Source: Nonomuraea coxensis DSM 45129 (lineage in GTDB: Bacteria > Actinomycetota > Actinomycetes > Streptosporangiales > Streptosporangiaceae). From it: a DNA stretch of 64,000 bases. Under the pieces are notes generated by a model. The model had not been told where the DNA came from, ran no database searches, and saw only the letters and a program-made list of their open reading frames with translations. Both the position numbers and the translations under genes were made by a program. The stretch spans positions 6,006,001-6,070,000 of the forward strand of contig NZ_CP068985.1 of assembly GCF_019397265.1 (NCBI RefSeq). The letters run 5' to 3'. Below are positions 32,167 to 41,063 of this stretch, piece after piece; the stretch's first letter is position 1; every line of letters starts with the position of its first letter.

Positions 32167-33308
32167 AGACCGTGTACATCGTGGACGCCGTCCGCACCCC
32201 GTTCGGCCGCCACAACGGCGCGCTGGCCGGGATCCGCCCCGACGACCTGGCCGCGCACGTGGTCAGGGCCGTCGCCGAGCGCAACGGCGTCGAGGCCCCC
32301 GACGAGGTGATCCTCGGCAACGCCAACGGGGCCGGCGAGGAGAACCGCAACGTCGCCCGCATGGCCGCGCTGCTCGCCGGGCTGCCGGTGAGCACGCCGG
32401 GCGCGACCGTGAACCGGCTGTGCGGCTCCGGCATGGAGGCGGTCATCCAGGCGTACCGGATGATCGCGCTCGGCGACGCCTCCACCGTGATCGCGGGCGG
32501 CGTCGAGTCGATGACCCGCGCCCCCTGGGTGCTGCCCAAGCCCGACCGGGCCTTCCCCGCGGGCGGCGCGGAGCTGGTCTCCACGACGCTCGGCTGGCGG
32601 CTGGTCAACCCGAGGATGCCCGCCGAGCACACGGTGCCGCTCGGCGAGGGCGCCGAGCTGATCGCCGGCAAGCACGGCATCACCCGCGAGGAGCAGGACG
32701 CCTACGCCCTGGCCAGCCACCAGAAGGCGGCCAAGGCGTCCTTCGAGCGCGAGATCGTCCCCGTCGGGGACGTCACCCGGGACGAGGGCATCCGCGAGGA
32801 CAGCTCGCTGGACAAGCTCGCCCGGCTCAAGCCGGTCTTCCGCAAGGAGGGCACGGTCACCGCGGGGAACTCCTCCCCGCTCAACGACGGCGCGGCGGCG
32901 CTGCTGCTCACCGACGAGGACGGGCTGGGCGGCCGCGAACCCCTGGCGCGGATCACCGCCGGCGCCGCGAGCGCTCTCGAACCCCGCTACTTCGGACTCG
33001 GCCCGGTCGAGGCCGCGACCCGGGCGCTCGCCAAGGCCGGCCGCGGCTTCGCCGACCTCACCACCGCCGAGCTGAACGAGGCGTTCGCCGCCCAGACGCT
33101 CGGCTGCCTGGCCGAGCTGCCGGATCTCGACCCCGCCCTGGTCAACCCGGAGGGCGGCGCGATCGCGCTCGGGCATCCGCTCGGCGCGTCCGGCGCCCGC
33201 GTCACCGGCGCCGTGGCGCACCGCCTCGCGGCGGCCGGCTCCGGCGTCGGACTGGCCACTCTCTGCATCGGTGTCGGCCAGGGGCTGGCCGTCGTACTGG
33301 AAAGGTAG
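32163..33308 (+). CDS. pcaF: 3-oxoadipyl-CoA thiolase
   Basis: This 381-residue thiolase splits beta-ketoadipyl-CoA to succinyl-CoA and acetyl-CoA, the last step of the pathway. The acylated Cys87 lies in VNRLCGSGMEAV, the His in GGAIALGHPLGASGAR and the second Cys in CIGVGQGLAV. It is slightly shorter than the usual 400 residues because of a compact central loop (SSLDKLARLKPVF). It is coupled to pcaJ by a four-base overlap. Assignment to PcaF rather than a generic acetyl-CoA acetyltransferase rests on context. Confidence 0.93.
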   Translation: MKTVYIVDAVRTPFGRHNGALAGIRPDDLAAHVVRAVAERNGVEAPDEVILGNANGAGEENRNVARMAALLAGLPVSTPGATVNRLCGSGMEAVIQAYRMIALGDASTVIAGGVESMTRAPWVLPKPDRAFPAGGAELVSTTLGWRLVNPRMPAEHTVPLGEGAELIAGKHGITREEQDAYALASHQKAAKASFEREIVPVGDVTRDEGIREDSSLDKLARLKPVFRKEGTVTAGNSSPLNDGAAALLLTDEDGLGGREPLARITAGAASALEPRYFGLGPVEAATRALAKAGRGFADLTTAELNEAFAAQTLGCLAELPDLDPALVNPEGGAIALGHPLGASGARVTGAVAHRLAAAGSGVGLATLCIGVGQGLAVVLER

Positions 33309-33315
33309 CCGCTCC

Positions 33316-34068
33316 ATGATCCCACCCCCCTCGCAAGCCGACATCGACCGCGAGACCGCCGAGGTGCACGCGGCGCACGCCGGCGAGGAGGCGAACCATC
33401 CGCTGCGCGACTTCCCCCCTTACCGCAGCAGCATCCTCCGCCACCCGAAGCTGCCGGCGCTCGCGGTCAAGGACCCGGAGGCGGCCGAGCTGGCCGGGCC
33501 GGTGTTCGGCGTCTCCGACGTGACCGCGCTCGACTCCGACCTGACCAAGCAGCACCTCGGCGAACCGCTCGGCGAGCGGATCACCGTGCGGGGCCGGGTG
33601 CTCGACCGCGACGGCCGGCCGGTACGCGGCCAGCTCGTCGAGGTGTGGCAGGCCAACTCCGCCGGCCGCTACCGGCACCAGCGGGACGACCACCCCGCCC
33701 CGCTCGACCCCAACTTCTCCGGGGTCGGGCGCTGCCTGACCGACGACGAGGGCCATTACCTCTTCACCACGATCAAGCCGGGGCCGTACCCGTGGCGCAA
33801 CCACGTCAACGCCTGGCGGCCGGCGCACATCCACTTCTCGGTGTTCGGCACGGCGTTCACGCAGCGGCTGGTCACCCAGATGTACTTCCCGGGCGATCCG
33901 CTGTTCCCGTTCGACCCGGTCCTGCAGTCGGTGACGGACGAGCGGGCCAGGCAGCGGCTCGTGTCCGCCTACGACCACGACCTGTCCGTGCCCGAGTTCT
34001 CGCTGGGCTACCGCTGGGACATCGTCCTCGACGGCCCGGCCGCCACCTGGATGGAGGAGGGCCGTTGA
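33316..34068 (+). CDS. pcaH: Protocatechuate 3,4-dioxygenase beta subunit
   Basis: This 250-residue intradiol dioxygenase subunit holds the non-haem Fe(III). The ligands are recognisable as Tyr in AGRYRHQ, Tyr in KPGPYPWRNHVNAW and the two His in RPAHIHFSVFG. The N-terminal extension (HPLRDFPPYRSSILRHPKLP) is typical for PcaH. Together with PcaG it opens the aromatic ring of protocatechuate between the two hydroxyls. Its stop overlaps the TTG start of pcaG. Confidence 0.96.
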   Translation: MIPPPSQADIDRETAEVHAAHAGEEANHPLRDFPPYRSSILRHPKLPALAVKDPEAAELAGPVFGVSDVTALDSDLTKQHLGEPLGERITVRGRVLDRDGRPVRGQLVEVWQANSAGRYRHQRDDHPAPLDPNFSGVGRCLTDDEGHYLFTTIKPGPYPWRNHVNAWRPAHIHFSVFGTAFTQRLVTQMYFPGDPLFPFDPVLQSVTDERARQRLVSAYDHDLSVPEFSLGYRWDIVLDGPAATWMEEGR

Positions 34069-34592
34069 AGCCGACCCCTTCGCAGACGATCGGCCCGTTC
34101 TACGGTTTCGCGCTGCCGTTCCCCGGCGGCGGCGACCTCGCCACCGGCGGGATCACCGTCCAGGGGTACGTCTACGACGGCGACGGCGTGCCGGTGCCTG
34201 ACGCGCTGCTGGAGTTCTGGCAGGCCGGCCCGTCGGGCGACCTGCGCGGCCGGCCGGGCTCGCTGCGCCGCGACCCGGTCACCGGGGCCGTGATCGGGCG
34301 GCACGGGCTCGACTTCACCGGCTTCGGCCGGGTGCCGACCGACGCCGACGGCCGCTACGGGTTGCGCACGCTCATGCCGGGGAACGGCTACATCAGCGTG
34401 TGCGTCTTCGCCCGCGGCCTGCTGCACCACCTGTTCACCCGCGTCTACTTCGACCGGGACGCGGCCTTCCTGGACACGGTGCCGCCGGAGCGGCGGGAGA
34501 CGCTGCTGGCCGTGCCGGAGCGTGAGGACTTCTACCGCTTCGACATCCACCTGCAGGGCGAGAAGGAGACGGTCTTCCTTGACTTCGGCTGA
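34065..34592 (+). CDS. pcaG: Protocatechuate 3,4-dioxygenase alpha subunit
   Basis: The 175-residue structural subunit starts KPTPSQTIGPFYGFALPF, the classic PcaG N-terminus, and ends FYRFDIHLQGEKETVFLDF. It keeps the intradiol fold but lacks the iron ligands, as expected. No ATG or GTG fits the N-terminus; the frame must start at TTG 34065, which overlaps the pcaH stop (TTGA). Translation is therefore probably coupled. Confidence 0.94.
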   Translation: MKPTPSQTIGPFYGFALPFPGGGDLATGGITVQGYVYDGDGVPVPDALLEFWQAGPSGDLRGRPGSLRRDPVTGAVIGRHGLDFTGFGRVPTDADGRYGLRTLMPGNGYISVCVFARGLLHHLFTRVYFDRDAAFLDTVPPERRETLLAVPEREDFYRFDIHLQGEKETVFLDFG

Positions 34593-35817
34593 CCCGGGAG
34601 CTTCGGCCGGCCCCGGAGCCGATCTCGGGCTGCTGTCCCCCATGCGGGGCGCGGCCGGGGAGACCGGCGACGCCGCCGTCCTGCGGGCCCTGCTGGACGC
34701 CGAGGTCGCGCTGGTCCGCGCCCAGGCCGCGATCGGCGCGGCCCCGCGGGAGGCGGCCGAGGCGGTGGCCGGGGCGGCGCGGGAGGCGGCGTTCGACCTG
34801 CCGGGGCTCGTCACGCGGGCGCGCTCCGGCGGCAACCCGGTGATCCCGCTCGTGGAGGACCTGCGCGCGGCGGCCGGGCCGCACGGCGCGTACGTCCACC
34901 GGGGCGCGACCAGCCAGGACATCATGGACACCGCGCTCATGCTGGTGGCGCACCGGACGCTGGGCCCGGTGCTGGCGGACCTCGGCCGGGTCGCCGGCGA
35001 CCTCGCCGGGCTGGCCGCCGCGCACCGCGACACCGTGATGGCCGCGCGGACGCTCACCCAGCAGGCGGTGCCGACGACGTTCGGGCTGAAGGCGGCGGGC
35101 TGGCGCAAGCTGGTCCTGGACGCCCGCGACCGGCTGCGCGCCGCCCGCGACTCCCTGCCGGCCCAGCTCGGCGGGGCCGCGGGCACCCTCGCCGCCTTCC
35201 ACCCCGAGCCTCCGGAGCCCGGCCCCGACGTGGTCGGGCTGGGTGAGGCTCCCGAGCGCCCGGAGCCCGGCCCTGACGAGGTGGGGGCGGGCGGGGATCC
35301 CGGGCTGCGGCTCGTGGCCCGGTTCGCCGCCGAGCTGGGGCTGGCCGAGCCGGTGCTGCCGTGGCACGTGCTGCGCACGCCGGTGGCCGACCTCGGCGGG
35401 GCGCTGGCGTTCGCGTCGGGCGCGCTCGGCAAGGTGGCGGCCGACGTGCTCGTGCTCTCGCGCACCGAGGTGGGCGAGCTGTCCGAAGGCGTCGGCGGCG
35501 GCTCGTCGTCCATGCCCCACAAGCGCAACCCGGTCCGCGCCACCATGATCGCCGCGGCGGCGCGGCAGGTCCCGGCGCTGGCCGCCGTCCTGTACGCCGC
35601 GCTCGCCGCCGAGGACGAACGCCCCTCCGGCGCCTGGCACGCCGAGTGGCAGCCGCTGCGCGAGTGCCTGCGCCTGGTCGCCGGGGCCGCCCGCGACGCG
35701 GCCGAGCTGGCCGGAGGGCTGCGGGTGCACCCCGAGCGCATGCGCGCCAACCTGACCCTGTCCGGCTCCACGGGCTCCGCCCGCGCCCTGGTGGAGCGGG
35801 CTCTCAAGGAGGACTGA
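34579..35817 (+). CDS. pcaB: 3-carboxy-cis,cis-muconate cycloisomerase
   Basis: This 412-residue fumarase/aspartase superfamily enzyme lactonises 3-carboxymuconate. The signature GGGSSSMPHKRNPVRA is present, as are RGATSQDIMDTALML and ARTLTQQAVPTTFG. The start must be the TTG at 34579 with GGAGA upstream, overlapping pcaG by 14 bases, since the next Met would remove the first helix. An unusual Pro/Glu/Gly insert with an imperfect 16-residue duplication interrupts the protein near residues 209-240. The C-terminal domain is short, as in actinobacterial PcaB. Confidence 0.93.
   Translation: MTSADPGASAGPGADLGLLSPMRGAAGETGDAAVLRALLDAEVALVRAQAAIGAAPREAAEAVAGAAREAAFDLPGLVTRARSGGNPVIPLVEDLRAAAGPHGAYVHRGATSQDIMDTALMLVAHRTLGPVLADLGRVAGDLAGLAAAHRDTVMAARTLTQQAVPTTFGLKAAGWRKLVLDARDRLRAARDSLPAQLGGAAGTLAAFHPEPPEPGPDVVGLGEAPERPEPGPDEVGAGGDPGLRLVARFAAELGLAEPVLPWHVLRTPVADLGGALAFASGALGKVAADVLVLSRTEVGELSEGVGGGSSSMPHKRNPVRATMIAAAARQVPALAAVLYAALAAEDERPSGAWHAEWQPLRECLRLVAGAARDAAELAGGLRVHPERMRANLTLSGSTGSARALVERALKED
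35203..35298. repeat. Imperfect 48-bp tandem duplication within pcaB
   Basis: Copies starting at 35203 and 35251 share CCGGAGCCCGGCC-type cores and diverge at their ends. They encode PEPGPDVVG and PEPGPDEVG, and the period of 48 keeps the frame. Confidence 0.75.
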
Positions 35818-35819
35818 CG

Positions 35820-36902
35820 ATGGTGCACCACCGGCTGGACGGCCCTGCGGACGGCGAGCCGCTGATCCTCGGACCGTCGCTCGGCACGTCCCTGCGCCTG
35901 TGGGAGCCGCAGGTCGCCGCGCTGGCGCGGACGTTCCGGGTGCTGAGGTTCGACCTGCCGGGCCACGGCGGCTCCCCGGCGGCCCCGGTGGCCACGGTCG
36001 AGGACCTGGCCGCCCTGGTGCTGGAGACCGCCGACGCGGCGGGCTTCGGCTCCTTTCACTACGCGGGCGTGTCGATCGGCGGCGCGATCGGCGCGACCCT
36101 GGCGCTGCGCCACCCCGGCCGGGTGCGCTCGCTCGCCATGGTCTGCTCCTCCGCCCGCTTCGGCGAGCCCGCGGCCTGGCACGACCGGGCCCGGCTGGTG
36201 CGCGCCGAGGGCACCGGCCCGCTGCTGGAGAGCACGGCCGCCCGCTGGTTCGCCGGCCCGCCGCGGCAGGCGCTGCTCGACGACCTGGCCGCCGCCGACC
36301 CCGAGGGGTACGCGGCCTGCTGCGACGCCCTGGCCGGCTACGACGTGCGCGCCGAGCTGTCCGCGATCAAGGCCCCCACCCTGGTCGTGGCGGGCAGGGA
36401 CGATCCCGCGACGCCGCCCGCGCACGCCAGGGAGCTCGCCGACGGCATCCCCGGCGCGACGCTCGTGGAGCTGGCGGGCGCCGCCCATCTGGCCCCCGCC
36501 GACCAGCCGGAACGCCTGACCGCCGCGCTGCTCGCCCACCTCCCCTCGACGCCTGGCATGCGGGTGCGGCGCGAGGTGCTGGGCGACGCGCACGTGGACC
36601 GGGCGGTGGCCCGTACGACGCCGTTCACCAGGGACTTCCAGGACTTCATCACCCGTTACGCCTGGGGGGAGATCTGGACCAGGCCCGGCCTCGACCGGCG
36701 GACCCGCAGCTGCGTCACGCTGACCGCGCTCGTCGCCCACGGCCACCTGGAGGAGCTGGCCATGCACGTGCGGGCGGCGCTGCGCAACGGGCTGACCCCG
36801 GACGAGATCGGCGAGGTGCTGCTGCAGAGCGCCGTCTACTGCGGCGTCCCGGCCGCCAACGCCGCCTTCGCCGTCGCCCAGCGCGTCCTGTCGGAGGAGT
36901 GA
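35820..36902 (+). CDS. pcaL: Bifunctional 3-oxoadipate enol-lactonase / 4-carboxymuconolactone decarboxylase
   Basis: This 360-residue protein fuses PcaD and PcaC, the known PcaL arrangement of actinobacteria. The N-terminal alpha/beta hydrolase has nucleophile Ser85 in AGVSIGGAIG, Asp in VVAGRDDPATPP and His in LAGAAHLAPADQP. The C-terminal part (from about residue 240) is a carboxymuconolactone decarboxylase domain with EIWTRPGLDRRTRSCVTL and AVYCGVPAANAAF. It performs the decarboxylation and hydrolysis steps between PcaB and PcaIJ. It is the last operon gene, two bases after pcaB. Confidence 0.96.
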   Translation: MVHHRLDGPADGEPLILGPSLGTSLRLWEPQVAALARTFRVLRFDLPGHGGSPAAPVATVEDLAALVLETADAAGFGSFHYAGVSIGGAIGATLALRHPGRVRSLAMVCSSARFGEPAAWHDRARLVRAEGTGPLLESTAARWFAGPPRQALLDDLAAADPEGYAACCDALAGYDVRAELSAIKAPTLVVAGRDDPATPPAHARELADGIPGATLVELAGAAHLAPADQPERLTAALLAHLPSTPGMRVRREVLGDAHVDRAVARTTPFTRDFQDFITRYAWGEIWTRPGLDRRTRSCVTLTALVAHGHLEELAMHVRAALRNGLTPDEIGEVLLQSAVYCGVPAANAAFAVAQRVLSEE

Positions 36903-36926
36903 CCCCAAGCCCTTTGTGCGACATCC

Positions 36927-36944
36927 CGTGACGCGGGGGTCACG
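36927..36944 (+). terminator. Hairpin after the pca operon
   Basis: CGTGAC (36927-36932) pairs with GTCACG (36939-36944) over a six-base GC loop, 25 bases past the pcaL stop. It could also be an operator for the next gene, whose possible -10 CATACT follows. Confidence 0.45.
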
Positions 36945-37040
36945 CGGCGACCATACTGCTGTGCGTATTCAGGCGTGGTCCGCACCCCACCCTTACTGAT
37001 TGCCTCGGCGGAAACGCGAGCGACTGCGAAGGGGTTACGC

Positions 37041-37769
37041 ATGTCAGAACGCACCTTGCTCGACGGGAGCTGGTTAGGCGGCGCTCCCGGGGAGTGGCCC
37101 GAGCTCAGGAACAAGGTCACCTATCCGTCCCGGGCCCAGGTCCTGGAGCTGTCCGTGCAGCTGTCCCGGCCGGTGCCCGGCCACATCGTGGAGTTCGGCG
37201 TCTGGAAGGGCTACTCCACCCGGGTCATCAGGGACGAGTTGTGGCGGGCCCGGCTGTGGGAGCGCCGGCAGCGCCGCAAGCGCATCTACGCCTGCGACTC
37301 CTTCGAGGGGCTGCCCGAGGGCTACGAGAACCTGCCGGCCGGCACGTTCGCGACGCCGGTGCCGCGGCTGAACGGGGTGCGGGTCGTCAAGGGGTTCTTC
37401 GCCGAGTCGCTGACGCCCGCCCTCGCCGCCGAGGTGGGCCTGGTCAGCCTGGCGCACCTGGACGCCGACCTCGAGTCGGCCACCGCGTGCGCGCTGGACT
37501 GGCTGACGCCGCTGCTCGCCGACGGCGCCCTGCTGCTGTTCGACGAGTTCTACGGCGAGGACCCGGCCGAGTGCCGGGCCTTCGTGGACTGGAGCACGCG
37601 CTCCGGCGTCCGGACGACGCTGCTCGCGCTGTTCGGCAGGGAGCCGAGCGGCAAGGGCGGCATGACCGACCGGCGGGCGTTGTTCCAGGTGATCGGCAGG
37701 AGGCACCTCAGGAAGGCTCCGCCGCTGCCGCCGGTCCGGCTGCGGCGTCGTCTGGCCTCCCGCTGGTGA
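37041..37769 (+). CDS. TylF/MycF-type class I methyltransferase
   Basis: This 242-residue protein resembles macrocin O-methyltransferase TylF and related enzymes. It has VEFGVWKGYSTRVI (SAM-binding), YACDSFEGLPEG, the metal-binding HLDADLESA and LLLFDEFYGE. Members outside antibiotic clusters act on diverse sugars or glycolipids, and no antibiotic genes are nearby. ATG 37041 is used; upstream in-frame sequence reads through the promoter. The 3' end overlaps the convergent PLP-enzyme gene by 62 bases. Confidence 0.85.
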   Translation: MSERTLLDGSWLGGAPGEWPELRNKVTYPSRAQVLELSVQLSRPVPGHIVEFGVWKGYSTRVIRDELWRARLWERRQRRKRIYACDSFEGLPEGYENLPAGTFATPVPRLNGVRVVKGFFAESLTPALAAEVGLVSLAHLDADLESATACALDWLTPLLADGALLLFDEFYGEDPAECRAFVDWSTRSGVRTTLLALFGREPSGKGGMTDRRALFQVIGRRHLRKAPPLPPVRLRRRLASRW

Positions 37770-38694
37770 GCCAGCCGGCGTAACGGGAGGCGAGCAGGCC
37801 GGGCAGTCCTCCGGTGTGCACGAACACCACCCGCGTGCCCCTGGGCGCCTCGCGCGCGGCGGCGAACAGGCCCGCCATGGCCTTGGCCGTGTAGACGGGG
37901 TCGAGCAGCAGGGACTCCGTCCGCGCCGCCGCCCGCAGCGCGTCCAGGGCCGGGCCGGTCGGCTCGCCGTACGCCGCCCCGGCCTGCCCGGTGTCCAGGC
38001 GGCAGCGGCCGCGCGGCGCGGGCAGCCCGGCGAGGGCGGCGGCCTCGGCGGCCAGCTCCTGGACCGCCTCGGCCAGGCCGGGCCGGGCGCCGACGTCCAC
38101 GCCGAGCACCTTGCCGTGGTCGCCGAGCCCGGCCGCCAGCCCGGCCTGCGTGCCGCCCGAGCCCGCGGCGACCACGACCAGGCCGGGGTCGAGGCGTGCG
38201 GCGAGCTCGCGGCCCACGTCGGCGTACGCGGAGGCGCCGAGCGGCGACGAGCCGCCGATCGGGATGGCGTAGGGGCGCCGGCCCCGCGCGGCCAGCTCCC
38301 TGGCGTGCTCCTGGATGGCGGCCTCGGTCTCGGCGTACGGCAGCGGCCCGCCGTCCAGCCAGTGGATGCGGGCGCCGAGCACGCGGTCCAGCAGCAGGTT
38401 GCCGCTGTCGTCGCCGGGCGTGAGCAGCAGGTCGCAGCCGAGCCCGGCGAGGTTGGCGGCGGCGGCCGTCATGCGGGCGTGGTTGCTCTGCGCTCCCCCG
38501 CCGGTCACCAGGTGGTCGCAGCCCTTGGCCAGGGCGTCGGCGACGATGGCGGCGAGCTTGCGCGCCTTGTTGCCGCCGCCCGCCAGGCCGGTCAGGTCGT
38601 CCCGTTTGACCCACAGGTCCTCGGGGCCGAGGCCGAGGCGGCGGGCCAGGCGGGGCAGCGGGTGCAGCGGGGTCGCGGGAACCGGAAGGATCAC
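37708..38694 (-). CDS. ACC deaminase / D-cysteine desulfhydrase family PLP enzyme
   Basis: This 328-residue fold-type II PLP enzyme has VKRDDLTGLAGGGNKARKL with the PLP Lys, the substrate loop TGGGAQSNHARMTAAAA, and the phosphate cup region VVAAGSGGTQAGLAAG. Such proteins deaminate 1-aminocyclopropane-1-carboxylate or desulfurate D-cysteine; the residues that separate these activities cannot be read reliably here. GTG 38694 fits the family start; the upstream frame is non-coding in character. The Ala/Pro-rich C-terminus runs antisense to the end of the methyltransferase gene. Confidence 0.85.
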   Translation of the reverse strand: MILPVPATPLHPLPRLARRLGLGPEDLWVKRDDLTGLAGGGNKARKLAAIVADALAKGCDHLVTGGGAQSNHARMTAAAANLAGLGCDLLLTPGDDSGNLLLDRVLGARIHWLDGGPLPYAETEAAIQEHARELAARGRRPYAIPIGGSSPLGASAYADVGRELAARLDPGLVVVAAGSGGTQAGLAAGLGDHGKVLGVDVGARPGLAEAVQELAAEAAALAGLPAPRGRCRLDTGQAGAAYGEPTGPALDALRAAARTESLLLDPVYTAKAMAGLFAAAREAPRGTRVVFVHTGGLPGLLASRYAGWLTSGRPDDAAAGPAAAAEPS

Positions 38695-38834
38695 CGGCCC
38701 ATCGTGTCCGGGAGGGGCGGGGCGGGCAAGCGGATGTCCGATGTTGAGCGGAAGGTGAGCGGCCCGCCATCGACCTGCGGGGTATCCTGCCCGTATGGGG
38801 GGTTTCATACTGCTTTTGTGGTCTCCGTGCGTGA

Positions 38835-40979
38835 ATGGGGAGACGGACGGCTGAGCCGGTGCGGGAGCACGCCGCGCACCGGCCGGGCCGGGCCGGCCTG
38901 GACGACCTGCTGATCCGGGCCATCACCGACGCGGGGGCGCACATCGGCATCGTCTACCTCCTGGCCGACGACGGCCGGGGGCTGGTGATGGACGTCCAGC
39001 TCGGCATGCCCGAGCCGATCGCCATGTCCTGGGCCCGGCTCAGGGTCGGCGACCCCGTGCCGGCCGCCAGGGCCGTACGCGAGGACCGCCTGGTCTGGAT
39101 CTCGGGCCGCGAGGACCTCGCGCGGCAGTTCCCCTCGGCGGCGCTCTCGCTGCCCTACCACTTCGCGGTGGCCGTCCGCCCCATCCGCGGCGGCGGGCGC
39201 GTCTGGGGCGCGCTGATGCTGGTCTGGCCCGCGGGGTACTCGCACGCGCTGTCACGGGAGCAGCTCGACGCGATCGACGCGAGCTGCTCCGCCCTCGCGG
39301 GCCTGCTCCAGCGGGAGGCCGACCGGGGCGAGCCGATCACGCCGGGGCCGCGCCCGCGCATACTCAACCCGCGCCCCGCCCGCGCCGCCGACACCGCCTC
39401 GCAGCTCGTCGCGCTCCAGGCGCTCAACAGGCTGCCGGAGGGCTACTGCTCGCTCGACGTCGAGGGCCGCATCGCGCTGATCACCGCGCCGGCCGCCGAC
39501 CTGCTGTCCGTCTACGCCTCCGAGCTGCAGGGCGAACGCCTGGGCGAGGCGCTGCCCTGGCTCGACGACCCGCTCTACGAGGACCTCTACCGGTCGGCGG
39601 TGCTGAGCGGCCGGGTCACCGCGTTCACCGCCCGCCACCCGTCGGGGCGGCTGGTCACCTTCCGGCTCTTCCCCGGCCTGACCGGCGTCACCGTGCGCGT
39701 CACGCCCGGCGCGCTGGACCACGACCCCGCGGAACGGCCGCCGCCCCACGAGATCGGGCGGCCGACCCGCATCATCGCCCTGCACGAGATGCTGCACCTC
39801 GCGACGACGCTCGCCAGGGCCGTCACCGCGCAGGAGGTGATCGACCTCGTCGCCGACCACGTCATGCCGGTCTACGACGTCCAGGCGCTGGCCATCCTCA
39901 CCACCGAGGGCGGGCGGATGCGGGTGGCCGCCTCGCGCGGCTACAGCCGGCAGGCCGTCGCCGAGCTCGACGGGCAGCCGGTGATCCCGCCGGCGCCGGA
40001 GCTGCTGCCGTACGACGCCGCCCGGCCGGCCTTCTTCGAGAGCTGGGCCGACCTGCGGGAGACGTACCCGGAGGCCCTGGCCTCCGACGACATGAAGGCG
40101 TGGGCGTTCCTGCCGCTGGTGACCTCGGGGCGGCCCATCGGCACCTGCATCCTCGCCTATGACCGGCCGCACCACTTCGAGCCCGACGAGCGCGCCACGC
40201 TGACCGCGCTCGCCGGGCTGATCGCGCAGGCGTTCGAGCGGGCCCGGCTCTACGACGTCAAGCACCAGCTCGCCCAGTGCCTGCAGTCGAGCCTGCTGCC
40301 GCACACGCTGCCGGAGATCCCGGGGCTCGAACTCGCCGCCCGGTACGTCCCGGCCACCCCCGGCATGGACATCGGCGGCGACTTCTACGACCTGGTCCGG
40401 CTCAGCGACACCCAGGCCGCGGCGGTCATCGGCGACGTCCAGGGGCACGACGTGACCGCCGCCGCCCTCATGGGCCAGGTGCGCACCGCCATCCGCGCGC
40501 ACGCCACCGCCGGCGCCTCCCCCGGCGAGGTGCTGGCGCACACCAACCGGCTGCTCATCGAGCTCGCCCCCGACCGCTTCACGAGCTGCCTGTACGTGAG
40601 CATCGACCTGGAGCGGCACACCGCCTGCCTGGCCAGCGCCGGCCATCTGCCGCCGCTGCTCGGCCGGCCCGGCGAGCCCACGCGCGTCCTCGACAGCGCC
40701 ACGGGCCTGCTGCTGGGCATCGACCCGGAGGCCGAGTACCCCACCCTCGACCTGGACCTGCCGCCCGGCAGCGTGCTGACCCTCTACACCGACGGCCTCA
40801 TCGAGCAGCCGGGCGTGGACCTCGGCGACGCCATCCGCGACCTCGCCGCCCGCTTCAACCCCACCCCGGACGGGTCGCTGCGGGACCTGGCGGAGTCGCT
40901 CATCGAGCCGGCGGCGCTGGAGCAGCGCGCCGACGACCTCGCCATCCTGCTGCTCCGCTGCGCCCCCACCGGCCCCTGA
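38835..40979 (+). CDS. GAF-PAS-GAF PP2C (SpoIIE-type) serine phosphatase
   Basis: This 714-residue signalling protein has an N-terminal GAF domain (about 20-155), a PAS-like region (about 185-285), a second GAF (about 315-470) and a C-terminal PP2C/SpoIIE phosphatase (about 490-710). The phosphatase metal sites are seen in GGDFYDLV, GDVQGHDVTAAAL, ASAGHLPPLL, LTLYTDGLIE and ADDLAILLL. Relatives dephosphorylate anti-anti-sigma factors, thereby freeing stress sigma factors. No kinase or STAS partner is adjacent. ATG 38835 lacks a ribosome binding site; GTG 38859 is the alternative start. Confidence 0.9.
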   Translation: MGRRTAEPVREHAAHRPGRAGLDDLLIRAITDAGAHIGIVYLLADDGRGLVMDVQLGMPEPIAMSWARLRVGDPVPAARAVREDRLVWISGREDLARQFPSAALSLPYHFAVAVRPIRGGGRVWGALMLVWPAGYSHALSREQLDAIDASCSALAGLLQREADRGEPITPGPRPRILNPRPARAADTASQLVALQALNRLPEGYCSLDVEGRIALITAPAADLLSVYASELQGERLGEALPWLDDPLYEDLYRSAVLSGRVTAFTARHPSGRLVTFRLFPGLTGVTVRVTPGALDHDPAERPPPHEIGRPTRIIALHEMLHLATTLARAVTAQEVIDLVADHVMPVYDVQALAILTTEGGRMRVAASRGYSRQAVAELDGQPVIPPAPELLPYDAARPAFFESWADLRETYPEALASDDMKAWAFLPLVTSGRPIGTCILAYDRPHHFEPDERATLTALAGLIAQAFERARLYDVKHQLAQCLQSSLLPHTLPEIPGLELAARYVPATPGMDIGGDFYDLVRLSDTQAAAVIGDVQGHDVTAAALMGQVRTAIRAHATAGASPGEVLAHTNRLLIELAPDRFTSCLYVSIDLERHTACLASAGHLPPLLGRPGEPTRVLDSATGLLLGIDPEAEYPTLDLDLPPGSVLTLYTDGLIEQPGVDLGDAIRDLAARFNPTPDGSLRDLAESLIEPAALEQRADDLAILLLRCAPTGP

Positions 40980-41063
40980 CCTGGAGCCGGCCGCATGAGG
41001 GCGGCCAGGGGCGGGAATGCCTGTCTACGCCCCTGCACCCGCCTGCCGCCGGGAGGCTGACCC

